From CAYNWK01 sp964400875 (GTDB taxonomy: Bacteria; Chloroflexota; Anaerolineae; Anaerolineales; UBA4823), in contig CAYNWK010000028.1 in assembly GCA_964400875.1 (NCBI GenBank), positions 1 to 36,395 on the forward strand: DNA of 36,395 nucleotides, given 5' to 3'. Under the pieces are notes generated by a model. The model was not told where the DNA came from. It saw nothing but the letters and a program-made list of their open reading frames with translations, and made no database searches. Of this stretch, positions 8,175 to 15,216 are shown piece after piece (within the stretch, counting starts at the first letter, position 1; each line of letters opens with the position of its first letter). A program made the position numbers and the translations under genes.

Positions 8175-9659
8175 TTAATTCCCAGCCTCGGTCAAAATCG
8201 CTTCGATCGCCCGGTCCACGTCTTCGGGCAGCGGTTCAACCTGATGCTCTTCAATCAAAGCGAGCGTTTTCTCGCGCACGCGGGCGTTGATATCCTTCGA
8301 ACCGCGCTGCTCCCATTGGTCCAGGCGAGAACGGTCGAACAGGCGCGGCGACCACAGCTGGCGAAAATGATCCATGGTGTGGTCGTGGCTCATAAATTCG
8401 CCGCCCGGCCCAACTGCGTCGATCACTTCTAAAGCCAGCATTTCGGCGTCGAGGCGCACGCCAGCAGAAAAGACGCGGTTCATGCTGATCACCTCGTCAG
8501 CCAGGACCATCATCTCTGGCGAATTGGTCAGCCCGCTTTCCAGGTAGCCGACATCGTGATTGAGGTTGGTCCCGGCCAATAAAGCGATGAGGACGGAAAA
8601 TTGAAGATCGACAGCCGCCTGGGCGTCGATCACCTTGCTGTCCGAGTGCCCGGCGTAGCCCCACACCGGCAGGCTATAAAACCGGGCCATTTCGGCGGCG
8701 AACAACCGGGCGAGCTGGAACTCCGGGGCCCCGTAAACGCTGACCATCGCTTTCATATCCATGTGATGGACGCCGTGCCCGTATAAAAAAGGCGCACCCG
8801 GGTTCTTGAGCTGGTGCATCACCAATCCGCTGAGCATCTCGGCGTTGCCCAGCGCGATAGCCCCGGCCAAAGTGACCGGCGCTGTGCCGCCCATCATCGG
8901 CGCAGGGGAATGAGTCACCGGGATGCTGTGTTCGGCGCAGAACAGCAGCTTCTCGGCGGCCTCCCGGGAGTGCCTAAGCGGCGTTGAGGGTTCTGAGTAC
9001 AGCAACAATGTAGGAAACTTGGCTAACCGTTCATACCCGCCGGCGGCAGCCGCAGCCATGCCAGCGATAGCTCTCATATCCGCCAGATCATCGCAAACGA
9101 CCACGATGGGCTTGGCAGTGCTGCGCAGCATGGCGGCGAACTGGTAGCGGTAATGGTATTCCTCTGGTACGTCCCGGGGAACTCCCACCGACATGACGAA
9201 GCCAATCTCGTCCAGCGCATCGCATACCCGGATGCAATCGACCACGTCCGCCAGGCGGAACTCCCGTCGCTGTCCGGTGCGGGGGTCCAGGTAATTCAAG
9301 GTGTCGGAGCCCGGACCGAAATAAATTGCTTCGCCGTTCAACTGGACGGCGACTTCCTCCGAACCTCGAACGTATAACTCAAATGGCCCAGGCGCTGTCG
9401 CCAGGGCGCGCTCGACCAGGGTTGGCGGTATGCGGGCGAGCTCTCCATCGAGCGCCGCGCCGGCCTCGCGCAACAAAGCCAACCCGGATTCGGCGTGCAC
9501 CATCACGCCGGTGCGGTGCAGGATCTCCAGCGAAGCCTGGTGGATGCGCAAACAAGCCTCCCGGTCCAGCATGCTTAGCATAGGACGCAGGCGGGAGGAG
9601 GGCTGCTTGCCAGCTTCGGTGCGGCCCGTCCTGGGAGATTGAGTAGATTGTGATTTCAT
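8175..9659 (-). CDS. MttB-superfamily (trimethylamine methyltransferase family) protein, non-pyrrolysine type
   Basis: A 494-residue TIM-barrel-type methyltransferase, the usual MttB length. Recognisable segments are HRTGVMVHAESGLALLREAGA near residue 50, AIYFGPGSDTLNYLD, THSPAPMMGGTAPVTLAGA and the glycine-rich GAPFLYGHGVHHMDMK. True trimethylamine MttB contains pyrrolysine at an in-frame amber codon. This frame is open throughout with no internal TAG, so it belongs to the larger non-Pyl group. Characterised members of that group demethylate glycine betaine, proline betaine or carnitine and pass the methyl to a corrinoid protein. No corrinoid protein or its methyltransferase is in the window. 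It is 33 nt downstream of the DUF427 gene and 4 nt upstream of the molybdoenzyme gene. The start lacks a strong Shine-Dalgarno, so it is less certain than the family assignment. The substrate, probably a quaternary or tertiary methylamine, is inferred. Confidence 0.9.
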   Translation of the reverse strand: MKSQSTQSPRTGRTEAGKQPSSRLRPMLSMLDREACLRIHQASLEILHRTGVMVHAESGLALLREAGAALDGELARIPPTLVERALATAPGPFELYVRGSEEVAVQLNGEAIYFGPGSDTLNYLDPRTGQRREFRLADVVDCIRVCDALDEIGFVMSVGVPRDVPEEYHYRYQFAAMLRSTAKPIVVVCDDLADMRAIAGMAAAAAGGYERLAKFPTLLLYSEPSTPLRHSREAAEKLLFCAEHSIPVTHSPAPMMGGTAPVTLAGAIALGNAEMLSGLVMHQLKNPGAPFLYGHGVHHMDMKAMVSVYGAPEFQLARLFAAEMARFYSLPVWGYAGHSDSKVIDAQAAVDLQFSVLIALLAGTNLNHDVGYLESGLTNSPEMMVLADEVISMNRVFSAGVRLDAEMLALEVIDAVGPGGEFMSHDHTMDHFRQLWSPRLFDRSRLDQWEQRGSKDINARVREKTLALIEEHQVEPLPEDVDRAIEAILTEAGN

Positions 9660-9692
9660 GAAGGGATGCCGCTCAACAAGAAAGTTCCGGGA

Positions 9693-10184
9693 CTACCAAC
9701 CCCAGGTCTTGGGGCCGCCTTTGAAAGGGCCGATGATGTCGCTGGTGATCCAGCCGCCGTAGAAACCACCCGGTTGGGAGCGGACTTTTTCACCATTCAC
9801 GTAGCAGGCCGACATTAGATGAGCGTAGAAGGCCAGGTGGTTTTTGAGGGCCGTAAAAGCCGGGGTGGGATTAGGATAATACCAGGCCGCGCCGTCAGCC
9901 CGCTCGTCCCCTACGATGACAGAATAATACTCGGCGCGGCCCTTCCACTCACAGAACGTTGTGCGTGGGAAAGATTCCAGGTACGACATACGCACGTCGT
10001 CGGTTGGAAGATAGTAAACCGGCGGGTGGCTGGTCTCCAGCACACGCTGGGCGCGGCGGGATTCGGCCAGCACTACGCCCTTGAACTCGATCAGGATATG
10101 CTTGCTGGTGGCTTCAACCCTGGGCGGTCGTGGATAATCCCAGACTGATTCTTTCTTTGCGGTTGTATTGGAACTGTCTTGCAT
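9693..10184 (-). CDS. DUF427 domain protein
   Basis: A 163-residue cytoplasmic protein. The DUF427 pattern is visible: VVLAESRRAQRVLETSHPPVYYLPTDDV, the aromatic CEWKGRAEYYSV block, then AAWYYPNPTPAF and NHLAFYAHLM. The fold is a small beta-structured domain found in actinobacteria, cyanobacteria and Chloroflexota; no reaction is established. The C-terminus (GGFYGGWITSDIIGPFKGG) is the conserved end seen in this family. The ATG at 10184 overlaps the TGA of the LON-domain gene by one base (TGATG), indicating translational coupling, and I prefer it to an upstream TTG. It appears to be the second gene of a four-gene minus-strand unit. Confidence 0.85.
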   Translation of the reverse strand: MQDSSNTTAKKESVWDYPRPPRVEATSKHILIEFKGVVLAESRRAQRVLETSHPPVYYLPTDDVRMSYLESFPRTTFCEWKGRAEYYSVIVGDERADGAAWYYPNPTPAFTALKNHLAFYAHLMSACYVNGEKVRSQPGGFYGGWITSDIIGPFKGGPKTWGW

Positions 10185-10837
10185 CAATTATAAGAAAACG
10201 TACCGATCGAATCGCGCACACCTTCGGCGACTAGAGCGCGCAGTAAAGCTACTTCTTTACGGTAGATTCCGTAGACCTCGGTAAGTAAATCGATTGCCCG
10301 TTCTGAGGCGAGCAATGCTTGTTTCTCTTTGGGGGGCAGCTGTAGAAGCACCGCTGCCAGGTAGGCGAGCACCAGCGGATCGTTGGGCAGGTGTTCGGGG
10401 TCCAGGGTGACGTCGCTTATCTCGGTCAGGATTTGCATATAACGACGCACCCATGGCCGCAGCCGGCTGCTCACTCGCAACAAGCTGCTTGCACTGGTCT
10501 CCTTCAACGGGTAGAGTTCCACCTTTCCCAACAAATACGTGCGGCTGTAATCCAGGTCCAGGATACGGAAACGCTTTTGCCCAAGGGCGACGATGTTCAT
10601 ACGGCCATCCCCAAGCGGCTCGGTTTCGAGGATGCGCGCCGTACAGCCAATCATGTGCGGTTCGGCCAGCGGGCCTAAGGCCTCGCTGCCGTGGCGGATG
10701 AGCACCACACCGAAGGGTTGGCGCGTCTGCAAGGACATGCGGATCAGCCGTTTATAGCGCTCTTCGAAGATATGCAGCTGCAGCGGCATGCCTGGGAAGA
10801 GCACCGTATTGAGAGGAAAAAGCGGTAATTCAAACAT
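10184..10837 (-). CDS. LON peptidase N-terminal (substrate-binding) domain protein
   Basis: A 217-residue stand-alone LON substrate-binding domain. It begins MFELPLFPLNTVLFPGMPLQLHIFEERYKRLI, which is diagnostic: the PLFPL...LFPG...L.IFE.RY pattern of the Lon N-domain. It continues with IGCTARILETEPLGDGRMNIVALGQKRFRI and a helical C-terminus. There is no AAA+ ATPase or Ser-Lys protease domain, so this is not Lon protease. Such proteins may act as adaptors or binding modules; the role is unknown. The ATG at 10837 is chosen over a longer frame because AGGAG lies 6-10 nt upstream and family homology starts exactly there. It is the first gene of the run continuing into DUF427, MttB and the molybdoenzyme. 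Confidence 0.9.
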   Translation of the reverse strand: MFELPLFPLNTVLFPGMPLQLHIFEERYKRLIRMSLQTRQPFGVVLIRHGSEALGPLAEPHMIGCTARILETEPLGDGRMNIVALGQKRFRILDLDYSRTYLLGKVELYPLKETSASSLLRVSSRLRPWVRRYMQILTEISDVTLDPEHLPNDPLVLAYLAAVLLQLPPKEKQALLASERAIDLLTEVYGIYRKEVALLRALVAEGVRDSIGTFSYN

Positions 10838-10846
10838 AACGCTCCT

Positions 10847-10852
10847 ATTATA
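10847..10852 (-). promoter_or_regulatory. Possible -10 element for the LON-domain gene
   Basis: TATAAT reads on the minus strand only 9 nt before the ATG and overlaps the Shine-Dalgarno region. If used, transcription would begin about 3 nt before the start codon, giving a nearly leaderless mRNA without the AGGAG. There is no convincing -35 element, so this is a weak call. Confidence 0.3.
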
Positions 10853-10913
10853 CACTGTAGCTGAGATGAAATTTTTACCCCTCCCAGACAATAAAGTAAG
10901 GTGGAATTCTGAG

Positions 10914-10919
10914 TATAAT
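10914..10919 (+). promoter_or_regulatory. Probable -10 element for the M24 peptidase gene
   Basis: A perfect TATAAT lies 38 nt upstream of the ATG at 10958, leaving room for the GAGGAG Shine-Dalgarno at 10947-10952. The -35 region (ATAAAG at 17-nt spacing) is poor. The position in a 120-bp divergent intergenic region supports promoter function. Confidence 0.45.
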
Positions 10920-10957
10920 CATCGCGGCCCCAATTCAAATCGATCTGAGGAGCGCTC

Positions 10958-12091
10958 ATGTCCGCGACAGGTGAGATCACCCCATTACAGAACCGCCACA
11001 ATTTACTTGACAAAGCTTTAGACCAATCCGGCCTGCAGGGTTTGGCGCTCAACGCCGGTCCCAGCCTGATTTATCTCACAGGCTTGCACTTTCATCTCAG
11101 CGAACGACCGACCGTGTTCCTGTTCAGCCCCGGCAAGAAAATTTTGGCGGTGCTCCCGGAACTGGAAGCCGGCAAACTGAGCGATCTGGCTTTCGAGGTT
11201 GAAGGCTACACATACAACGATAACCCGGAGAGCTGGCCAAAAGCTTATCGTCGAGCGGCTCAGGCTGCCGGGCTGGACGGGCGGAGGATCGGGGTAGAAC
11301 CGCGCCGTATGCGCCTGCTGGAATTGGATTTCCTGCGCGAGGCTGCACCGCAGGCTGCCTACGTCACAGCAGAAGCCTGCCTGGCCTCTTTGCGCATGCA
11401 CAAAGACCAGACCGAGGTTGCCGCCATGCGGCGCGCCGTGCAGATCGCACAGACAGCCCTGCGAGAAACCCTGCCCCAAATCCGCGCCGGGATGACCGAG
11501 CGCGAGCTGGCTGCTGAATTGACCCTACATTTGCTGCGAAACGGGTCGGAACCCGAACTGCCCTTCTTCCCCATCGTCGCCTCGGGACCGAACAGCGCCA
11601 ACCCCCACGCATTCCCAACGGAGCGGGCGCTCGCCCAAGGAGATTTGTTAATCCTGGATTGGGGCGCCGCTTACCAGGGTTACGCTTCCGACCTGACCCG
11701 AACGTTCGCCATAGGAGAACCGGAAGATGAGCTGGCGCGCGTAGCCCAGATCGTCGCCGAAGCGAACGGCGCCGCGCGTGCCAAAGCCGGTCCAGGCATC
11801 CAGGCCGGCGAAGTAGACCGCGCGGCCCGGGCGGTGATCGAAAAGGCGGGCTACGGCCAATACTTCATCCACCGCACCGGCCACGGCCTGGGACTGGAGA
11901 GCCATGAAGATCCGTACATTCGCGGCGACAACCAACAACGCCTGGAGCAGGGGATGACCTTCACCATCGAACCGGGAATCTACCTGCCCGGACGAGGTGG
12001 GGTGCGAGTCGAAGATGACTTTCTGATCACGGCTGACAGCGGGGAGAGCCTCAGCGATCTGCCCCGTGAGCTGATTCTCCTCGACGTCTAA
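10958..12091 (+). CDS. M24 family metallopeptidase, Xaa-Pro aminopeptidase/prolidase type
   Basis: A 377-residue cytoplasmic peptidase expected to cleave the bond N-terminal or adjacent to proline in short peptides. The creatinase-like N-terminal domain spans about residues 10-140. The pita-bread catalytic domain follows with all five metal ligands visible: Asp234 and Asp245 (DWGAAYQGYASD), His309 (HRTGHGLGLESHE), Glu338 (FTIEPGIY) and Glu352 (GVRVEDD). A GAGGAG Shine-Dalgarno sits 5 nt upstream of the ATG. It leads a plus-strand run with an esterase, an MFS transporter and a PAP2 phosphatase, but no shared function is evident. It may process peptides brought in by importers such as the one at 36-5717; that link is inference. 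Confidence 0.95.
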   Translation: MSATGEITPLQNRHNLLDKALDQSGLQGLALNAGPSLIYLTGLHFHLSERPTVFLFSPGKKILAVLPELEAGKLSDLAFEVEGYTYNDNPESWPKAYRRAAQAAGLDGRRIGVEPRRMRLLELDFLREAAPQAAYVTAEACLASLRMHKDQTEVAAMRRAVQIAQTALRETLPQIRAGMTERELAAELTLHLLRNGSEPELPFFPIVASGPNSANPHAFPTERALAQGDLLILDWGAAYQGYASDLTRTFAIGEPEDELARVAQIVAEANGAARAKAGPGIQAGEVDRAARAVIEKAGYGQYFIHRTGHGLGLESHEDPYIRGDNQQRLEQGMTFTIEPGIYLPGRGGVRVEDDFLITADSGESLSDLPRELILLDV

Positions 12092-12127
12092 CCTGTCGGC
12101 CAATTAGCATCCGTTTCCCGGCCAAGA

Positions 12128-12895
12128 ATGAATACCTTGATCACCCCCACTGCTGAGCCGTTCCTCTTCCACGGCGGCTCAACGGGATGTTTACTCGTGC
12201 ACGGATATACCGCTTCGCCGAAAGAGATGCGCTGGATGGGTGAATACCTCGCCGGTGAAGGATTTACGGCGCTTGGGATCCGCCTTACCGGCCACGCTAC
12301 ACGCATGGAAGATCTCCGCCGGACGCGCTGGAGAGATTGGCTGGCCTGCGTCGAAGATGGCTGGTATTTGCTGGAAGGGGTCACAGAGAGGGTATTCCTG
12401 ATCGGGTTGTCCATGGGAGGGGCGCTGTCGCTGCTGTTTGCCGCTGAACAAAGCGAGGACAAGCGGCTCGCCGGTGTGATCGCCATGGCCACACCTATCG
12501 CCCTCCCGGACGACCCACGCGTACCCTTTCTCGGGCTGATTCAATGGATTAAGCCGACCATTTCAAAGGGGCCGCCCGATTTTCACAACCCGGAAGCAGC
12601 GCGCGAAAGAGTAGCTTACCCGGTCTACCCAACTCACTCGTTGGCGGAATTGCGCGATCTGCTCGCGGAGATGCGTGCGGCGCTGCCTCGAGTGAGCGCG
12701 CCTGTGCTGCTGGTCAACTCGCGCCAGGACACCACGGTAACCGTGAAGCAAATGGAGAAGATTTACGAACTGCTCGGCAGCGCGGACAAAAGCACCTTGC
12801 TGGTCGAAGACAGCGGGCACATCATCCCTCGGGAACCCGCACGCCAGGTAGTCTTCGAGGCTGCCGTGAAGTTCATTCGCAGTCACGAGGGTTAG
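12128..12895 (+). CDS. Alpha/beta hydrolase, carboxylesterase/monoacylglycerol lipase-like
   Basis: A 255-residue single-domain alpha/beta hydrolase. The catalytic triad is visible: nucleophile Ser95 in GLSMGG, Asp201 in NSRQDTTV and His231 in EDSGHIIPRE. The oxyanion-side segment LLVHGYTASPKEM is typical of the Est30-like carboxylesterase family, whose members hydrolyse short- to medium-chain esters or monoglycerides. There is no signal peptide, so it is cytoplasmic. It starts 36 nt after the M24 gene and ends 5 nt before the MFS gene, suggesting one transcript. The Shine-Dalgarno is weak. The natural ester substrate is unknown. Confidence 0.92.
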   Translation: MNTLITPTAEPFLFHGGSTGCLLVHGYTASPKEMRWMGEYLAGEGFTALGIRLTGHATRMEDLRRTRWRDWLACVEDGWYLLEGVTERVFLIGLSMGGALSLLFAAEQSEDKRLAGVIAMATPIALPDDPRVPFLGLIQWIKPTISKGPPDFHNPEAARERVAYPVYPTHSLAELRDLLAEMRAALPRVSAPVLLVNSRQDTTVTVKQMEKIYELLGSADKSTLLVEDSGHIIPREPARQVVFEAAVKFIRSHEG

Positions 12896-12900
12896 CAGCG

Positions 12901-14091
12901 ATGAACCGCAACCTAATCCTGGTCGCTGCCGCCATGTGCGCCTGGGGTTTCGGCGAAGGGACCTTCCTGTATTTCAACCCAATTTACATGGAACAATTGG
13001 GCGCCGATTCCATTGCTATCGGCGCGATCCTGGGAGGCTTTGGATTGGCGATGACCATTTCCCACGTACCGGCGGGTCTGCTGGCGGACCGCTTTGGGCG
13101 CAAACCATTGATGATTGCGGCGTGGGTGTTGGGGTTGGCGGCTACCTGGATCATGGCGCTGGCCGAGTCCTTGCCCTTTTTTGTCGCCGGTTTGTTGGTC
13201 TACGGCGTTACCCTGTTCGTCATTTCCCCACTGTTCAGTTACGTCACCGCCGCGCGCGGCAATCTCTCCACCGGCCGCGCCATCACTCTGATCTCGGCCA
13301 GCTACAACCTGGGCGCCCTGTTCGGTCCCTTCCTGGGCGGTTTGATCGGCGACCGCCTCGGCTTGCGCCAGACCTATTACCTGGCGTCCTGGGTTTTTGC
13401 CTTCTCCACAATCGTGATCTTGCTGGTCAAACCACAACCGGTCGAACGAATTGAAGCCAGCGAAACCGGAAACGGGCGGTTGTTCCACCGAGCCTATGTG
13501 TTGTATCTGGGCGCCGTTTTTTTGGCTATGTTTGCCGCCTACCTGCCCCAACCCCTGACCCCCAATTTCCTGCAAAATGTACAGGGTCTTTCCTTGAGTC
13601 GGATCGGCACATTATTCTCCGTCACCAGCCTGGGGATCGTGGTGCTTAATCTGGCGATCGGTTATCTTCCAGCTCGCATTGGTCTCGTGTTGGGCCAGGC
13701 TGCGGTCGGTGCCTTCGCCGTTCTACTCTGGCAGCGAACTGGTACAGCCTTTTATCTGCTCGCCTTCTTCCTGCTGGGCGGGTATAAAACCGCGCGCGCT
13801 TTGTCTACCGCCCAGGTTCGCGAGCTGGTCCATCCTGCCCGCATGGGACTGGGTTACGGCATCTCCGAGACATTGAACGCCGCCGGCATGGTCATCGCCC
13901 CACTGCTTGCCGGCTGGATGTACTCACGCTCGCCGGCATCCATCTATCCGCTCAGCGCAGCCTTGATTCTTGTCTCGTTATTTGTCACTTACTTCCTCTC
14001 GCCTAAACCTTCCAGCGAGGGTTATTTCACCCCTCCTGGCCAGGGTAGACGATCCGAAATTCTACCGGCTAATTCTTCCCGGACCGATTGA
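12901..14091 (+). CDS. Major facilitator superfamily (MFS) transporter
   Basis: A 396-residue membrane protein with about 12 predicted helices. The conserved MFS loop 2-3 motif is clear at AGLLADRFGRKPLMIAAW (about residues 60-77). A second characteristic segment is LISASYNLGALFGPFLGG in helix 5, followed by GDRLGLRQTYYLASWVFA. It is secondary transport driven by an ion gradient; substrate and direction cannot be read from the sequence. The C-terminal tail after the last helix is short and polar. The gene starts 5 nt after the hydrolase stop, and a GAGGG near the end of the hydrolase gene could act as its ribosome-binding site, implying coupled translation. Confidence 0.93.
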   Translation: MNRNLILVAAAMCAWGFGEGTFLYFNPIYMEQLGADSIAIGAILGGFGLAMTISHVPAGLLADRFGRKPLMIAAWVLGLAATWIMALAESLPFFVAGLLVYGVTLFVISPLFSYVTAARGNLSTGRAITLISASYNLGALFGPFLGGLIGDRLGLRQTYYLASWVFAFSTIVILLVKPQPVERIEASETGNGRLFHRAYVLYLGAVFLAMFAAYLPQPLTPNFLQNVQGLSLSRIGTLFSVTSLGIVVLNLAIGYLPARIGLVLGQAAVGAFAVLLWQRTGTAFYLLAFFLLGGYKTARALSTAQVRELVHPARMGLGYGISETLNAAGMVIAPLLAGWMYSRSPASIYPLSAALILVSLFVTYFLSPKPSSEGYFTPPGQGRRSEILPANSSRTD

Positions 14092-14156
14092 GCTCTGGTA
14101 GACTAAAATCACTCCAAAATTGATAAATCCAACCAATCAGAACAACGAGGGTGCGC

Positions 14157-15152
14157 ATGCTCGACTACTTCTACCAAAGCGGCATCGATTGGATAATTTT
14201 CCTACAAAGATGGGGGAAGGGCTTGATCGTACCCATGCAGTGGATCACCTTTCTTGGCAAAGAAGAATTCTTCTTGGTTTTCATGCCGATCCTGTATTGG
14301 TGCGTCGATGCCGTTCTCGGAGTAGAAGTCGGGGTTGTATTATTGGTGAGCGCCAGCTTGAACCTTATTTTGAAGCTGGGTTTTCATACTCCGCGCCCGT
14401 ATTGGGTTTCCACCCGGGTGCATGCTTATGATTCCGAATCACCCTTTGGCATTCCATCGGGGCATGCCATGATCGCTGCTTCGATCTGGGGATTTTTCGC
14501 CGTACAACGCAAACGCTTGTGGAGCTGGGTCTTCTTTGGAGCGCTGATCGTGATGATCGGCGTCTCGCGCGTCTTCCTGGGCGTTCACTTTCCCATCGAC
14601 GTCATCCTGGGCTGGATCTTTGGCATCCTTTTCCTATGGTCGTTTTTAAAGCTGGAAACACCTGTATCGGCCTGGCTGTCACGTATACGGACTTTCGGAC
14701 GACTGGTCGTTGCTTTGGTGGCAGCTTTGCTGCTGGTTATCCTGGGAGCGCTGATCTTGGCGCTGCTAAAGGATTGGAGCATTCCGATGAGCTGGATCGA
14801 GAACGCGCGCGCGGCTTTCCCCGATGAACCACCCATCGATCCCCTGTCGCTCACCGATCTGATCACCACTTCCGGCGCTTTCTTCGGGCTCTCGGCTGGG
14901 GCGATCTGGCTGTTCGCAAGACGCGGCTACGACGCTGGCGGCAGCCTTGCATTCCGGCTGCTGCGCATACCACTGGGATTGGCCGGGGTCTTGGTGATCT
15001 GGTTCTTCTTAGGCTCGATTTTCCCTGACGGCGCCGATCTGTTCTCCTACGCGCTCCGCTTCGTGCGGTACTCACTGGTCGGATTGTGGGTCAGCGCGCT
15101 CGCGCCGGCAACCTTCATTCGCCTGGGACTGGCGCGCACGGGTTCCCCATGA
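14157..15152 (+). CDS. PAP2-family membrane phosphatase
   Basis: A 331-residue integral membrane phosphatase. The three PAP2 motifs are present: KLGFHTPRP (K-x6-RP), IPSGHAM (PSGH) and SRVFLGVHFPID (SR-x5-H-x3-D). These position the nucleophilic His in the last motif. About eight hydrophobic segments are visible. The second half (about residues 170-331) is an extra membrane domain beyond the core, as in several Chloroflexota and Firmicutes homologues. Likely substrates are lipid phosphates such as phosphatidic acid or undecaprenyl pyrophosphate. I choose the ATG at 14157 rather than the GTG at 14151 because GAGG ends 6 nt before it, which is better spacing. It is convergent with the EF-G-like gene; a hairpin lies between them. 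Confidence 0.92.
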   Translation: MLDYFYQSGIDWIIFLQRWGKGLIVPMQWITFLGKEEFFLVFMPILYWCVDAVLGVEVGVVLLVSASLNLILKLGFHTPRPYWVSTRVHAYDSESPFGIPSGHAMIAASIWGFFAVQRKRLWSWVFFGALIVMIGVSRVFLGVHFPIDVILGWIFGILFLWSFLKLETPVSAWLSRIRTFGRLVVALVAALLLVILGALILALLKDWSIPMSWIENARAAFPDEPPIDPLSLTDLITTSGAFFGLSAGAIWLFARRGYDAGGSLAFRLLRIPLGLAGVLVIWFFLGSIFPDGADLFSYALRFVRYSLVGLWVSALAPATFIRLGLARTGSP

Positions 15153-15158
15153 AGAAAA

Positions 15159-15184
15159 CGCCTGCCGGAGATAACCGGCAGGCG
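15159..15184 (-). terminator. Intrinsic terminator of the EF-G-like gene
   Basis: A perfect 10-bp GC-rich stem (CGCCTGCCGG paired with CCGGCAGGCG) encloses a 6-nt loop. Read on the minus strand it is followed immediately by TTTTCTTC. This fits a rho-independent terminator 32 nt after the EF-G-like stop codon. On the plus strand no U-run follows, so it would terminate the PAP2 transcript only weakly. Confidence 0.8.
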
Positions 15185-15216
15185 CAAGATCAACGATGCG
15201 TAAGTAAAGAAGAGAA

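Noticed and set aside
8175..9659. Pyrrolysine-containing MttB
   Set aside because: The frame has no in-frame TAG and is full length; no pyl genes are in the window.
14104..14109. Promoter (TAAAAT) for the PAP2 gene
   Set aside because: There is no -35 at a valid distance, and the gene may be read from the upstream MFS transcript.
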